Assembly: GCF_003606345.3 (NCBI RefSeq)
Contig: NZ_CP031844.2
Location: 1,435,001 to 1,499,000, forward strand
Source of the DNA: Bartonella krasnovii
Lineage (GTDB): Bacteria; Pseudomonadota; Alphaproteobacteria; Rhizobiales; Rhizobiaceae
DNA: 64,000 bases
Reading direction: 5' to 3'
In this document: positions 38,624 through 49,337 of the stretch, piece by piece
How the letters are laid out: the number at the start of each line of letters is the position of its first letter
How positions within the stretch are numbered: the stretch's first letter is position 1
Notes under the pieces: generated by a model
Databases searched by the model: none
What the model was told of the DNA's origin: nothing
The model's input: only the letters and a program-made list of their open reading frames with translations
Made by a program: the position numbers and the translations under genes

Positions 38624-39915
38624 GCTAAGCAGCCACAAGTACAACTATCACTGATTAAAATACCCACGCAATCCTCTAGAAGTCTGAGCCCCCGCCCATC
38701 TCTAAAACTCACAGAAACTCCAAGCGCCCTCTCTAAATCCCCAAGGTCTTTATAATCATAAAGCCTTCCATCTTCCTTTCCCTTCCCTTTTAAACAAGAC
38801 AAGACCTTAAACAAATTTTTGACCTTTTAAACATTGTTTTCTCCATACAAGAATATCACCTATAAAACCGCCCCCATTCCCTATAAAGCCACCTTTTTTA
38901 TAATAATCTATGGCCATGAACTGCACACTCCCATCAAGACACTATTCCTGAAACTTCAGCAAAATAGAGCTTATAGCATCATCGAAAAGTCCTCTTTTTT
39001 CCTACAGTCAAAGGAAAGACCTCAACACTATTTTTTTCAATAAAATTTTTTGACCGCTACTTCACACCTCAAAAAATAAAATTCCTTACCAATTCTGATC
39101 AACAGTTTAGCTTCTTATCTAGACATATCAAATTGGTTTAAAGAGGTGTTTATTGTTTTACAGATCGAATGAAAACCCTTAAAATCACAAAATTCTTTCG
39201 TTTCAAATCTTTTTATACTTTTTATAATTCAATTAATTAAAATCTTTTGCTTGCACATTACAAACAGAGAAGAGCCTATATTGATACAAAACATTTAAGA
39301 ACAGACTAAAAATACTTCTTAAGAACATTTTCGAGTGTTAAAGTCACCACAATATTGAAAGCCTGGAAAACAGAATGATGGTGCCCCCTTATTACAGTAA
39401 TAAAAATAATCTATATCTTATCAAAGTTGTTCTTGGCGTCTATCATTTACCAAAAAACACTCCTAAGAACACCATTAAGCATCCTTTACTTTTTATGATT
39501 ATTTAACATAAAATTCTCTCAGTATTTATCTAAAGTAATCAAGTAAACATCTTAAAAAAATGTGCATATTGACGAATATAAACGTGAATACATTTTATAT
39601 TTTTTATTTTCTAAAGTATAAATAATAAGATAAAATAACCATAAAAGAATTTTTTAAAAAAAATATTGAAAAACAAACCATAATATTACTATATATTAAT
39701 ACAAATAATCATCAATACTGCCTATTTTGAATATATTACACAACAAAGAATTCAATATAAAATATTTTTATCACATTTATAATTAAATCTTTCCTCATAT
39801 CACAACATTAAAACTTGTAGAAAAATTTCTCATTACATAGAAGAAATCATTTACAGTAACTTTTTATACTTTTAAAAATAACCATATTGATGAAGGAGTA
39901 CAAATTATAAGAGGT
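38624..39915. other. AT-rich intergenic region with family B copy
   Basis: About 1.3 kb. A family B-like stretch lies at 39229-39290 with GGTGCCCCC near 39381, as near 34680. A minus-strand 64-codon frame at 38620-38814 and a 14-codon one starting ATGTTTAAA at 38836 may be remnants; neither is accepted as a gene. Confidence 0.45.
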
Positions 39916-39917
39916 AA

Positions 39918-39942
39918 AAAGGCAGAAAAATTTTCTGCCTTT
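39918..39942 (-). terminator. Terminator of autotransporter 1
   Basis: AAAGGCAGAAAA / TTTTCTGCCTTT stem with minimal loop followed on the minus strand by TTTTT, about 30 bases after the stop. Confidence 0.8.
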
Positions 39943-39969
39943 CATGTAAAAATGCACAATGGGGCTCTT

Positions 39970-42900
39970 TTAAAAACGATGACGTAACCCAGCAGAAAAA
40001 CTCGCACCAGAAAAACCAACTTTTTTAAGCCGATGCTGATAAGTGACATCCCCATAAAGAGAGAGTTTTGAAGAAAGACGTGCATTAAACCCAAGCCCTG
40101 CTTCCAAAGAAGAACCAAAAGAACCTAACTGGAAATCATCTTTAAAAGAAACAAATTTCTTATCTTCAAAATTATGCAAATAAGAAAACTTACTATAAAA
40201 AGAAACCTCTCGTCCCTCTTCCACAACACCAAGCGTCTTGCTTAAACGCCCACCAACACGCCCCATCCATTGATGAAATTTTCCCAAATCAACATCAATA
40301 TGATCAACATCATATGCCTGATTAAACTGAAGGTGCTGATAAATAACCTGAACCTGTGGGTCAAAAACAATACCTTTACACCCTATTACAAACCTTTTGC
40401 CACTCGTTAAAGATCCACTAAACTGTTTCCCCTTTAACGCCATAACCTTGCCTCGTGCAAGGGTCAAAATATCTCCCTTAAAAAGACCATAGGATAACGC
40501 CCCATCGATATACAAACCTGTATCATGCTGTAGACTTCCATAGGCCCCAATAGACCATTTATCCAATGTGTTTTTTTTACTTTGTTCAACATTCTGTGGT
40601 TCTAGAGAAAGTTTTCCATAGTTTCCCAAAGCCCCAAAGAATGTACGGGTATATAAACTCTCCATCTCGTTTAACAAAATACCTGCTTGAAACGCATTAT
40701 AATCAAGCTCAGCACTATAGCCATATTCAAAATCAGATAAATTGGAAGCATAATGATGACTTGCCCCATAAGCATGCAGAAAAAAGGCAGTGTTTTTATC
40801 ATCTCTCCCCAAAGAATAAAAAGCACCCCGCATTGTCTCTAACATCTTATTTTGCGGTGTCATCTCCATCAACCCTGCTTGGAATAAAGCATTTGGCAAA
40901 AGGAGATACGTTGGCAATTGAGGAACAACAGCTCTAATTCCTTGTTCAGTCTGCCCATTAAACGGGACAGAAAGATGAGACGAAGGCTCAACAGGAGCAG
41001 AAGGTTTAGAAGGCTTTGATTCAACAGGTAGAGAAGGAGAATCCGTAGATGAAGGAACGACCGGAACAGATGGCTTAAATGGCATAACCTCATCAGTAGA
41101 AGTTTCAACGGGAACAGAAGGCATAGGCACAGTAGAAGAATCCTCTGGGAGAGTTGGTACAGAAGGAGTCTCAGGCGAAACAGGTTCAAAAGGAGTCAGT
41201 GTAGAATCCGTAGGAGAAAATGTTTCAGACGGTTCAGATCCTTCAGGCAAAGAAGGTGTCGATGGTAGAAGTGGAGGCTCAACAGTAGGCGGTTGTTCAG
41301 GCGAAATAGTCTCTGTTGGTCGCTCAGAAGGGATCTTTTCTTCTTCAGATTGAGGAGGAATAACCGTAGGCGTTGGCTTAGAAGCAGATTCAGAAGAATC
41401 TAACTCAGAACCAATATAAACACTTTCAAGACGAAAGTCCCAAAAATCTCCTTTCCCTGCAACCAATCTATTTTGGGGATCTGCATTTCCAGCAGAAGAA
41501 CTTGGACCATAGCCACGAAGTTTATATTGATAAGGAAAACCATTTACCGTCGTATAACTATTGAGTAACTTAAAAGAATTTTCCTCTGCCATCCCGGCAA
41601 CTTGAATAAGTGAAACACTTTGAATCCCTTCACTGCCTGCTTCTTTATCCGAAGTTTTTTGAAATTTTTCCATCCCAATGAGGGTGGTTCCCACAACATC
41701 CCCATAGATCAAAATGCGATCCGTTTGTTGAGAATTAAATGAACCATCACTATACATAAATGTGCTCATCTTAATCTGAGTATTTCCCTCCGCACTGTAT
41801 ACTTTATTGGACACGTCATTCATACCAGCTGTTTTATTGCTATTGTCTAATGTATGAATATCGTCTCCATTGTTTATTTTGTTTCCAATATACAATGTGT
41901 GATAATCTTGAGAGACATATTTCTCAAAAATAACGGTACTATCCAAAAGACTCAAAGTAGAAAGCGATGAAACCGTAAAGTCTTGTGAGCCTTGATATTT
42001 ACTCTTAGTAAGATACCATGTTGAACTATTTCTTAACTGCAAATCAATACGAGACCTGCCATCAATGCGTGCTCCCCCTCTAAGAGTCGAAGAATAAGCT
42101 TGAACACGAAGAGAAGAATTATTTTCAGCTTTTAACAATAAATCACCAGAAATCTTTGTATTTTCTGATAATTCAAGGGTAGCTTCAGCCCCATAACCAG
42201 CACCCCCCATACCATAAATGGCAATCCCCTCTGGAACTAAAAAATTTGTCTTTGATAACTGAACAGAGGCTTTTTCCAGAGCAACACCTTGCGCTCCTAG
42301 AGCACTCATATTACCCCATATATCATTAGAATCTGATCCATAAAAATACAGACCATAGGCGCCCTTCCCCTGAACAGAAATATTGGATTTTTCAATCTTA
42401 ATATTCGTTTTCTTAAACGCATCAGCTAAATTAAATGCTCGCAACAACCTAGCTTTATTATTCACATTCCCTGAAGAAATTTTAACCAAAAAACCATGCA
42501 TATCACTCAGTTCCATAGAACTATTATTCAATTGAACAAAACCACCTTGAGCAATATCAAAAGCTTCTGGTAATTTATTGACACTTTCCTCACCAATGAT
42601 AACCGTTTTTTGTTCTCCTTTACCCTTAATGACAGAACTATCAAAACTATACTCTCCCCCAAAAAGTGATGAAAACGCACCCTTCCCATTAAAAATAACG
42701 CTACTTCCTGACAACCTAATCTTTGAACCCAAACTGCTAATCAGAGCAATCTCTCCTACACCATTTAGTTCTTTTGATGTCGTTTCTCTTGGTGTCGTTT
42801 CAATCTTGACACGCACTAAAGCAATATCTGTTCCTTTACCCAATGCAGAAATAGCGTGAGAAACCCCCGTAATAGTGCCATCTATCATGCGAATAACCGC

Positions 42901-43293
42901 ACTTTCCGCATGAAGGGCAGGTATATTCTTAAAATTTGAATCTTTTAGATTAAGACGAGCTCCCTCTTTTGCTAATGCACCATAGCCGTATAATTCATCT
43001 GCGCTATCACCCGTAACAGTTATCTGAGATGCATCAACAACTGTACCTGCTTTTTCTACATATAGAGCTGAAATAGGAGTAGTGTTAGAAATATATTCTT
43101 GAGAATATTTTAAATGATAAGTTTTATTTTCAATCGTATGTTTTTTACCATCATTGCATTTATAAAACTGAGCATTTGGATCACAGAGATTTCCTAAATG
43201 AGGAGAATTTGCATGAACACTCACGATTGGCAAAAAAGAAACAATAGCCGTTGTGATAAATAAAAACCTATAATCCCTTAATACATTAACCAT
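39970..43293 (-). CDS. Autotransporter adhesin 1 (Iba-like, pertactin-type passenger)
   Basis: 1107 residues, type Va secreted. Leader about 1-28 (ends SVHANS). Residues 36-55 hold the paired-Cys motif LCDPNAQFYKCNDG. A beta-helix passenger follows to about 620 (many short Ser/Gly/Val strands), with the pertactin-like block DRILIYGDVVG, SVSLIQVAG and QYKLRGYGPSS and ending at FWDFRLES. A linker rich in Pro, Ser, Glu and Thr (640-790) separates it from the outer-membrane barrel (about 850-1107), which ends in the C-terminal Phe (GLRHRF) expected for BamA recognition. Function is likely adhesion to host cells or tissue by analogy. First of the array on this strand, with its own terminator and upstream TTTACA promoter. 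Confidence 0.92.
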   Translation of the reverse strand: MVNVLRDYRFLFITTAIVSFLPIVSVHANSPHLGNLCDPNAQFYKCNDGKKHTIENKTYHLKYSQEYISNTTPISALYVEKAGTVVDASQITVTGDSADELYGYGALAKEGARLNLKDSNFKNIPALHAESAVIRMIDGTITGVSHAISALGKGTDIALVRVKIETTPRETTSKELNGVGEIALISSLGSKIRLSGSSVIFNGKGAFSSLFGGEYSFDSSVIKGKGEQKTVIIGEESVNKLPEAFDIAQGGFVQLNNSSMELSDMHGFLVKISSGNVNNKARLLRAFNLADAFKKTNIKIEKSNISVQGKGAYGLYFYGSDSNDIWGNMSALGAQGVALEKASVQLSKTNFLVPEGIAIYGMGGAGYGAEATLELSENTKISGDLLLKAENNSSLRVQAYSSTLRGGARIDGRSRIDLQLRNSSTWYLTKSKYQGSQDFTVSSLSTLSLLDSTVIFEKYVSQDYHTLYIGNKINNGDDIHTLDNSNKTAGMNDVSNKVYSAEGNTQIKMSTFMYSDGSFNSQQTDRILIYGDVVGTTLIGMEKFQKTSDKEAGSEGIQSVSLIQVAGMAEENSFKLLNSYTTVNGFPYQYKLRGYGPSSSAGNADPQNRLVAGKGDFWDFRLESVYIGSELDSSESASKPTPTVIPPQSEEEKIPSERPTETISPEQPPTVEPPLLPSTPSLPEGSEPSETFSPTDSTLTPFEPVSPETPSVPTLPEDSSTVPMPSVPVETSTDEVMPFKPSVPVVPSSTDSPSLPVESKPSKPSAPVEPSSHLSVPFNGQTEQGIRAVVPQLPTYLLLPNALFQAGLMEMTPQNKMLETMRGAFYSLGRDDKNTAFFLHAYGASHHYASNLSDFEYGYSAELDYNAFQAGILLNEMESLYTRTFFGALGNYGKLSLEPQNVEQSKKNTLDKWSIGAYGSLQHDTGLYIDGALSYGLFKGDILTLARGKVMALKGKQFSGSLTSGKRFVIGCKGIVFDPQVQVIYQHLQFNQAYDVDHIDVDLGKFHQWMGRVGGRLSKTLGVVEEGREVSFYSKFSYLHNFEDKKFVSFKDDFQLGSFGSSLEAGLGFNARLSSKLSLYGDVTYQHRLKKVGFSGASFSAGLRHRF

Positions 43294-43417
43294 AATTCTA
43301 TTCCCAATTTTTCTTTTTCCCCCCCTTTCCTGACTTAAAAATAAAAAATACGCGCAATAACACTCACTTAAACAAACGAATAGAGAGAAGTATAAAACTT
43401 AGATATTCATTTTATAC

Positions 43418-43446
43418 TTAAAACAACACTATGTAGTTTATGTAAA
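43418..43446 (-). promoter_or_regulatory. Conserved autotransporter promoter (copy 1)
   Basis: Minus strand TTTACA, 17-base spacer, TTTTAA, about 125 bases before the ATG. The same TTTACATAAA start is found before the other autotransporters. Confidence 0.55.
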
Positions 43447-43469
43447 ATTCATATTATATTTCATGGGTC

Positions 43470-44786
43470 CTTAAAAACGATAGCGTAACCCTCCTGAAAA
43501 AATCATCCCTGAAAAAGCTACTTTTCTAAAATGACGCAGATAAGTGACATCTCCATACAATACAAAGTTTGAAGACAACTCACGTTCAACTCCACTCCAG
43601 TTTCTAAAAAAGAACCCAAAGCTCCTCATTAGAATTCATCTCCAACTGAACACATTGTTTTTTTCTAAAACTATTGGCAAAATGAAACTTTTCATTGAAA
43701 GAAAAAACTTCTCCCTCTTCAAAAAGCCATAAGTATCTTGCTTAAACGCCCACACACCAAGCATCAGCCACAGATCAAGTTTTCCTATTTCAATATTAAA
43801 ACCATCGATATAGGATGTCTTATCAAAGTGCACATTTTGATAAACGATCTGAAACTGCGGATAAAAAATACGCCCCTTATGTCCGCTCATAAATGACTTT
43901 CCCGCAGTGAATGAAGCACCCAAAGCTGTTTGCTTCAATGTTGTTGTCTTGCCTCTTGCTTGCATGAGAGCATCCCCTTCAAATCTCCCATAGGGAAAAA
44001 GGCTACCGATATAAATAGCTGTGCCATTAGGAACACTAAAGTTAACCTTCTTGAACTGAATCTCTCCAATCCAGCCAATGCCTCTGATTTTATATATTCC
44101 TTTGTGGGGGACGTTCTTTTAAAGTCCCCTCTCGAATTTTACACCCATGAAAAGAAATATTTGAATTCTCAAAAACAACATCAGAATAACGCCACCCCCA
44201 TAAACCAGATAAAAGTTTATCACCCGATACGCTATATTTCATCACACTGCTAGGAATGAAAACGACCTCCATGCTCTCCATCACGAGACCATCAATACTT
44301 GAAACATTAATCTTACCATCCTTAACAAAAAGAAAGTCGCCTTGGCTTTAGTCTTAAAATAGCCTGAATAAAACCATGATCATAGAGGCGCTTATATTTT
44401 TATCATTAACCGTGTTCTCACCCCTTCCAGTAACGGAAGCCTTATCCGAAGTAATCTTCATTCTTTCTCATGCAAACACTTCTGATGAAATTATAACGGT
44501 ATTTTTTTAACGCTAAAACCCCATCAATCTCCAAACTTCTCTTTTCTCCACCTTAATACTTACCTAACCAAACTTTTTTATCTTAAAAAACACCAGAAAA
44601 ACTGCTATCAGCAGCACCTGAGCGAGTATCACTCATACCACGCCCTACACCTTCAAAAGTATCACATGAATAGAACCCTAAAAGAAAACGACACGAAGTT
44701 TCTTCCTGCTTCTTTACATTATAAACAAAGAATAAAATAGACGCCCTAAGAGCACATAAAAACACATGAAATTTTAATACTTTCAT
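43470..44786 (-). pseudogene. Decayed autotransporter (signal peptide to barrel, with internal deletion)
   Basis: A remnant about 1.3 kb long between two intact autotransporters. The 5' end keeps a leader (MKVLKFHVFLCALRASILFF) like the others, and a partly recognisable passenger fragment (around 44090-44284). The 3' end keeps the barrel strands in broken frames: FSGMIFSGGLRYRF at the end (43470 on) and TTTLKQTALGASFTAGKSFM with FYPQFQIVYQNVHFD in 43636-43965. Several frameshifts and stops and an internal deletion of about 2 kb are needed to explain it. No full product can be made. Confidence 0.85.
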
Positions 44787-44880
44787 CGCGATTAGCTCTA
44801 AACTTCTCTTACTTCATCTTCATTAAAAATCAAAAAGACAGACCTAGCTCCTCGATATATTATTCCTATTATGTGTTGTT

Positions 44881-44909
44881 AATATAATTCTTTTTGGGTT
44901 ATACGTAAA
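44881..44909 (-). promoter_or_regulatory. Conserved autotransporter promoter (copy at the pseudogene)
   Basis: TTTACG, 17-base spacer, TATATT on the minus strand, upstream of the pseudogene. Still intact in form although the gene is dead. Confidence 0.5.
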
Positions 44910-44990
44910 GTTAAAAATCAGAAAAAAACACAATAAAGTCACTTTTTGTGTTCATAGTCTTTACAAAAGATGCAGTAAAGAAAAATAAAA

Positions 44991-47900
44991 TTAAAAATGA
45001 TAGCTTAGTCCACCAGAAAAACGCGTTCCAGAAAAGCCAGATTTTGTGAATTTATGCTTATAAATCAGATCACTATGAAAAGTAATTTTTGTGGATAATT
45101 GCGAATAAACACCAAACCCAGCTTCTAAAGAAGAACCAAAAGAACCAAGTTGGAAAGCATCTTTAAAATACACAAATTGTTTATCATCAAAATTACGAAC
45201 AAGATGAAGTGTACCATAAAATGAGAGAACTTGTGCATCTTTCATCAATGTCAGTGTTTTTGTTAAATGCCCACCAATACGCATTCCCCAATGATCTGGT
45301 CTTCGCATATCAATATTAAGATTATCAATATCATGCGTGTTATGAAACTGAAGATTTTGATAAACAAATTGAATCTGTGGTTCAAAAATAAAACATCGAC
45401 AACCTATCATAAATGTTTTACCAGCCGTTAAGGAAAAACTTAAGGGCTTACCTCTCAATGCAGCCGTTTTACCTCGCTCACGTGTAAAAATATTGCCTTT
45501 AAACAAACCATAAGAGAAGAGACCATCTATATAAAGTCCCGTATTATGCTGCATACTCCCATATGCTGTGATTGTCCATTTATCAAATATACTTTCTTGA
45601 TGTTGTTTCATCTCTCGAGGACGCAAAGAAAGTTTGCCATAATTTCCCATAATTCCAAAAGATGTCGTACTATATGCATTTTCGATTTTTTTGAGTAAAA
45701 CACCTGTCTCTAGTGCATTATAATCAAAGTTACCTCCATATCCATATTCCAGTGTAGACAAATTGGAAGTATAACGATGATGTCCCCCGTAACCACGCAA
45801 AAATAAAGCTGGATTTTCATTAGTTTTCAACAATCGACGAGAAAAAGTTCGCAGTGTTTGCAACTGCTTATTTTGATAACTAATATCCACCAATCCAGCG
45901 TGAAATAAGGTATTTGGCACAAGAACATAAGTCAAAACCTGTGGAACAATAGTCCTCATATTTGGCCAAAGGTGAGAAGAAAGCTCAAAAATAGGGGGAG
46001 TAACAGAAGGTGGGACAGAGGAACCAGACGCAGGGGGAGAAACAACTGAAGGAGTGCGAGCGACAGAAGGCGGAACAGAGGAACCAGACGCAGGGGGAGA
46101 AACAACTGAAGGAGTGCGAGCGACAGAAGGCGGGACAGAGGAACCAGACGCAGGGGGAGAAACAACTGAAGGAGTGCGAGCGACAGAAGGCGGAACAGAG
46201 GAACCAGACGCAGGAGGAGAAACAACTGAAGGAGTGCGAGCGACAGAAGGGGGTATAGGAGAACCAGACGCAGGGGGAGAAACAACTGAAGGAGTAGGAG
46301 TAACAGAAGGCGGGACAGAGGAACCAGACGCAGGGGGAGAAACAGCAGAAGGAGTGCGAGCGACAGAGGGCGGGATAGGTGAACCAGATGTTGGCACAAC
46401 TGGATGAGATGGAGTCATAACTGGAATAACAGGTGCAAGAGAGGGAGGAGGAGAAACAGGAGGAGGATTTGGAACATTCAGCACAAAAACATCAGAGGCA
46501 TCAGATATAGTTTTAAGATGGGAATCACTATCAGGAGAATCTACTGGAGAAGAGAGACCTGGCTCCTGAGACTTTTGCTGAGAATTAGGATCGATAGCCT
46601 CCTCTTCACCTCCAGTCATATTAGGATGAGTTTTAGGGAAAGAAGGAACCTCATCAGAAACAGGAGAAACTTCAGTGGGATCAAAAGAGGAAGAATCAAC
46701 CATTTTACTTTCAAGGCGAAAATCCCAAAATGTTCCAGTGTTTTTAAGCACTCTTTGATTGGAATCTGCCGTCCCTAAAGCAGAGCTTGGACCATAACTC
46801 TTAAGATGATACTGATAGGGAGAGTCTTTAAGTGTTACATACCCCCCCTTTAACTGAAAAGAATCTTCAGCGGCTTGTCCATAAACCTGAATAATGGAAA
46901 TTCCCTGATCATTACCCCCCTCTCCTGTCAATGCTCCTGGGCTTCCAGGAACCTTATAAACATCAACTGTTGTTTTTCCTTCAAGATCACCATTGATTAA
47001 AAGGCGATCTGTTTTCTGATCTTCAAGCCTTCCTCCTTTATCCAAATAGGTATTAAGATAAAGATATGCGTCACCGTACGCTTTATAAACCGTCCCTGAC
47101 CCTTTTCCGATGAGAAGTGTCTGATAACCATCTGTTGTTTCGGATTTAAGTTCCTCAAAAATAAGAAAACTATCCGTAAGTTCAACCGATGAAATAGAAG
47201 AATAATCTCCTAACCTAGAACCAGGCACATCAGAACTTTGTAATCGTCCATATTTTGGTCGCGATAAAATCCACTTTGAACCATTTTTTAACACTACCTT
47301 AGCTGTAGAACTTTCATCAACATATGCGCTTCCTTGTAAGATAGAAGCATCAGCTTCAATCTTGATATTAGAATGTTCAACCGCTTTCAGAAGTGAATCG
47401 CCAGAAACTTTTGAGTTTTGTAGGAGTTTAACAGAACTTTCAAATTCGCGGCTATAAAGAGCCGTACTTTCTGGAGCCATAAAAGTTGTCTTAGTCAACT
47501 GGACTGCCCCTTTTCCAGGAATGATTGTTTTTTTATCATTCAAGACAGCTTGCCAAAAAAAGTGCATACCATGAAATGCTTGTCCTCTTACAAAAACATT
47601 GGAATGTTTGATATGAGCAGCATTATGATTATTCCCTTGCAAGACAAGGCCATGAGCATTGTTAACATGAACATTTCCCTTCTGAAAATGAATCATACCT
47701 TTTCCCTGAAGCATACTAAAAGCAGAACTTTCATGGTGATTGTCTGTATTTGTCGTCTGTTTTCCCTTTCCTGTTATAGAAACACCCTCTAAATTAAATT
47801 CTCCCCCTCCTCCTGTTTGAACGGCAATACCATCCGCAAAGTCAATTTTTCCTCCTTTCATATAGATTTTTGCCCCATTATGACTCAAAAGAGCTATCGC

Positions 47901-48407
47901 ACCAGCAGATGTCTTAATCTCTGTCTTGGTCAAAGAAACAAGCGACTGCTCACTCGAAGCACTGATCCCTATTCTGGTTGCTTTGATCACCCCATTTTGC
48001 ATATCAAAAGCGCCATCCTCTTCAATATCAGCTCCTATCGACACATTATTTAACATGGAATTAAATAGAGCAACGCCTCCCCCTTTTGAAGCTTTTACAC
48101 CTGTTGTCCAAGTGTCTTTTTCAGAGTGTCCATCAGCATTCAAAACACTGTTAATGATTATAGCTTCTCCCTCAATGAGTGTATTTTCTCCTGATGCCTC
48201 TAAAGCTGCTTCAGGACTTTCACCCGTAAGTTGATAAGTTTTCCTAGAAATTTCATGTGTTTGACCATCATTACAATGATAAAATGAGGCACTTTCATTA
48301 CATAAATATTGCTTTTTCTGAGAGGAAACTTCACCAGCATCAGCATTGTGCACAAAGAAAAAAATAACCGTTGTAAAACGACATAAAGAGAGATGATTTT
48401 TGAGCAT
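44991..48407 (-). CDS. Autotransporter adhesin 2 with 20-residue Pro/Ser repeats
   Basis: 1138 residues. Leader 1-24 (MLKNHLSLCRFTTVIFFFVH, then NADAGE). Cys pair YLCNESASFYHCNDGQTHEI at about 36-55. Beta-helix passenger to about 560 (DRLLINGDLEG, SIIQVYGQAAEDSFQL, YHLKSYGPSS, FWDFRLES). The linker (575-815) is Pro/Ser-rich and contains six near-identical 20-residue units at 676-795, coded by a 60-base tandem repeat. Barrel from about 870 to the terminal Phe (GGLSYHF). No clear terminator found downstream. The repeat is a likely length-variable spacer that sets how far the passenger stands from the cell. Confidence 0.92.
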   Translation of the reverse strand: MLKNHLSLCRFTTVIFFFVHNADAGEVSSQKKQYLCNESASFYHCNDGQTHEISRKTYQLTGESPEAALEASGENTLIEGEAIIINSVLNADGHSEKDTWTTGVKASKGGGVALFNSMLNNVSIGADIEEDGAFDMQNGVIKATRIGISASSEQSLVSLTKTEIKTSAGAIALLSHNGAKIYMKGGKIDFADGIAVQTGGGGEFNLEGVSITGKGKQTTNTDNHHESSAFSMLQGKGMIHFQKGNVHVNNAHGLVLQGNNHNAAHIKHSNVFVRGQAFHGMHFFWQAVLNDKKTIIPGKGAVQLTKTTFMAPESTALYSREFESSVKLLQNSKVSGDSLLKAVEHSNIKIEADASILQGSAYVDESSTAKVVLKNGSKWILSRPKYGRLQSSDVPGSRLGDYSSISSVELTDSFLIFEELKSETTDGYQTLLIGKGSGTVYKAYGDAYLYLNTYLDKGGRLEDQKTDRLLINGDLEGKTTVDVYKVPGSPGALTGEGGNDQGISIIQVYGQAAEDSFQLKGGYVTLKDSPYQYHLKSYGPSSALGTADSNQRVLKNTGTFWDFRLESKMVDSSSFDPTEVSPVSDEVPSFPKTHPNMTGGEEEAIDPNSQQKSQEPGLSSPVDSPDSDSHLKTISDASDVFVLNVPNPPPVSPPPSLAPVIPVMTPSHPVVPTSGSPIPPSVARTPSAVSPPASGSSVPPSVTPTPSVVSPPASGSPIPPSVARTPSVVSPPASGSSVPPSVARTPSVVSPPASGSSVPPSVARTPSVVSPPASGSSVPPSVARTPSVVSPPASGSSVPPSVTPPIFELSSHLWPNMRTIVPQVLTYVLVPNTLFHAGLVDISYQNKQLQTLRTFSRRLLKTNENPALFLRGYGGHHRYTSNLSTLEYGYGGNFDYNALETGVLLKKIENAYSTTSFGIMGNYGKLSLRPREMKQHQESIFDKWTITAYGSMQHNTGLYIDGLFSYGLFKGNIFTRERGKTAALRGKPLSFSLTAGKTFMIGCRCFIFEPQIQFVYQNLQFHNTHDIDNLNIDMRRPDHWGMRIGGHLTKTLTLMKDAQVLSFYGTLHLVRNFDDKQFVYFKDAFQLGSFGSSLEAGFGVYSQLSTKITFHSDLIYKHKFTKSGFSGTRFSGGLSYHF
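46021..46380. repeat. 60-base tandem repeat, six copies, within autotransporter 2
   Basis: Six contiguous 60-base units at 46021, 46081, 46141, 46201, 46261 and 46321, with a partial seventh. The encoded unit is PPSVARTPSVVSPPASGSSV with small changes (SVTPTP, SPIPP). Copies differ by only a few bases. Because 60 is a multiple of three, copy number changes alter length without frameshift. Confidence 0.95.
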
Positions 48408-48510
48408 AATTTTTTACAAACTTTCTTCCCCTTCTCTAAAAATAAAAAAAACACGCGTTCCATTTAATAACTTTAGTTACGCGTGATAATTTAAAAATAC
48501 GTTTTGTGTT

Positions 48511-48539
48511 TTATATATCCACTATGCACTTTATGTAAA
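48511..48539 (-). promoter_or_regulatory. Conserved autotransporter promoter (copy 2)
   Basis: TTTACA, 17-base spacer, ATATAA on the minus strand, 104 bases upstream of the ATG. Confidence 0.6.
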
Positions 48540-49284
48540 GCTATAATTTAGAAATATCACAATTTTAAATTGCATTATTCACAAAAAAAGCGCGTAAAAA
48601 TAGAATAAAATCCCCCGCATTCCAAAACAGTGATCTCAAAAAAATTTGTAAATTGACAAAAAAGGAGATGCCGTATTGCCTCACAACTTTATGTTTATCG
48701 CGCTCTCTAAGAAAATCACAATCATCATGTCAAATAGCCCCCTCCAAACAGAATACAGATATGTTGCCAATCACATGCTTGTTTTAAAAACACATCTCTC
48801 AACACATCGAAGCTCATTTTGCGATAGCGCCCGTGAAGAGTATAATGTTAAATTCGTTGGCATCCCGTTTTTACACTTATGAATAAGTAAACCGACACCA
48901 TCCTACTTTATCAATCCTAAAATGTTATAACAGCTCTTGGACTCTTAAGACAGTTCAGAAGAGATATTTTGACTTCTCTCTTATCCAGTTTTATTCACAC
49001 GACTTTCCCCACTTGTAATGTGTAAACGAATGGTTTTGATCGATTCAATATAGAACAGATTTGAAATAAGAGAATCCCACGATATTTTGTGTTTCTCATC
49101 TAAGATAAAAAACAATCAATTATTATTATAAGTCAGTATCTTGCATAGAAGAAAACAGCATAAAAAACAAAAATTGAGCCCCATAAAGCCTTATCTCGTT
49201 TCTAAAAAGAAACAAATTTTCTTACACAAAAAACATTCTTTTAAAAAGCTTATCTTCAAAGTTGCAAACAAAATGATAATAAAA
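48540..49284. other. Intergenic region with a full-length family A repeat copy
   Basis: 48655-49145 is the longest copy of family A (compare 27990-28380). The plus frame at 48676-48882 is within it and is not accepted as a gene. Confidence 0.5.
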
Positions 49285-49309
49285 AAACCACAAGCAATAC
49301 TTGTGGTTT
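49285..49309 (-). terminator. Terminator of autotransporter 3
   Basis: AAACCACAAG / CTTGTGGTTT stem with CAATA loop (plus strand) and A/T runs; downstream of the stop of the next gene on the minus strand. Strong intrinsic form. Confidence 0.88.
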
Positions 49310-49337
49310 TTTTTAATTAACCCCAAAGGCGATCATC

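Noticed and set aside
38620..38814. Minus-strand frame of 64 codons beside the WD40 gene
   Set aside because: TTG start, no ribosome site, no homology recognised; it may be a decayed remnant of an exported gene.
46010..46407. Open plus and minus frames in the 60-base repeat
   Set aside because: Repeats with a period of 60 keep all frames open; these are shadows of autotransporter 2.
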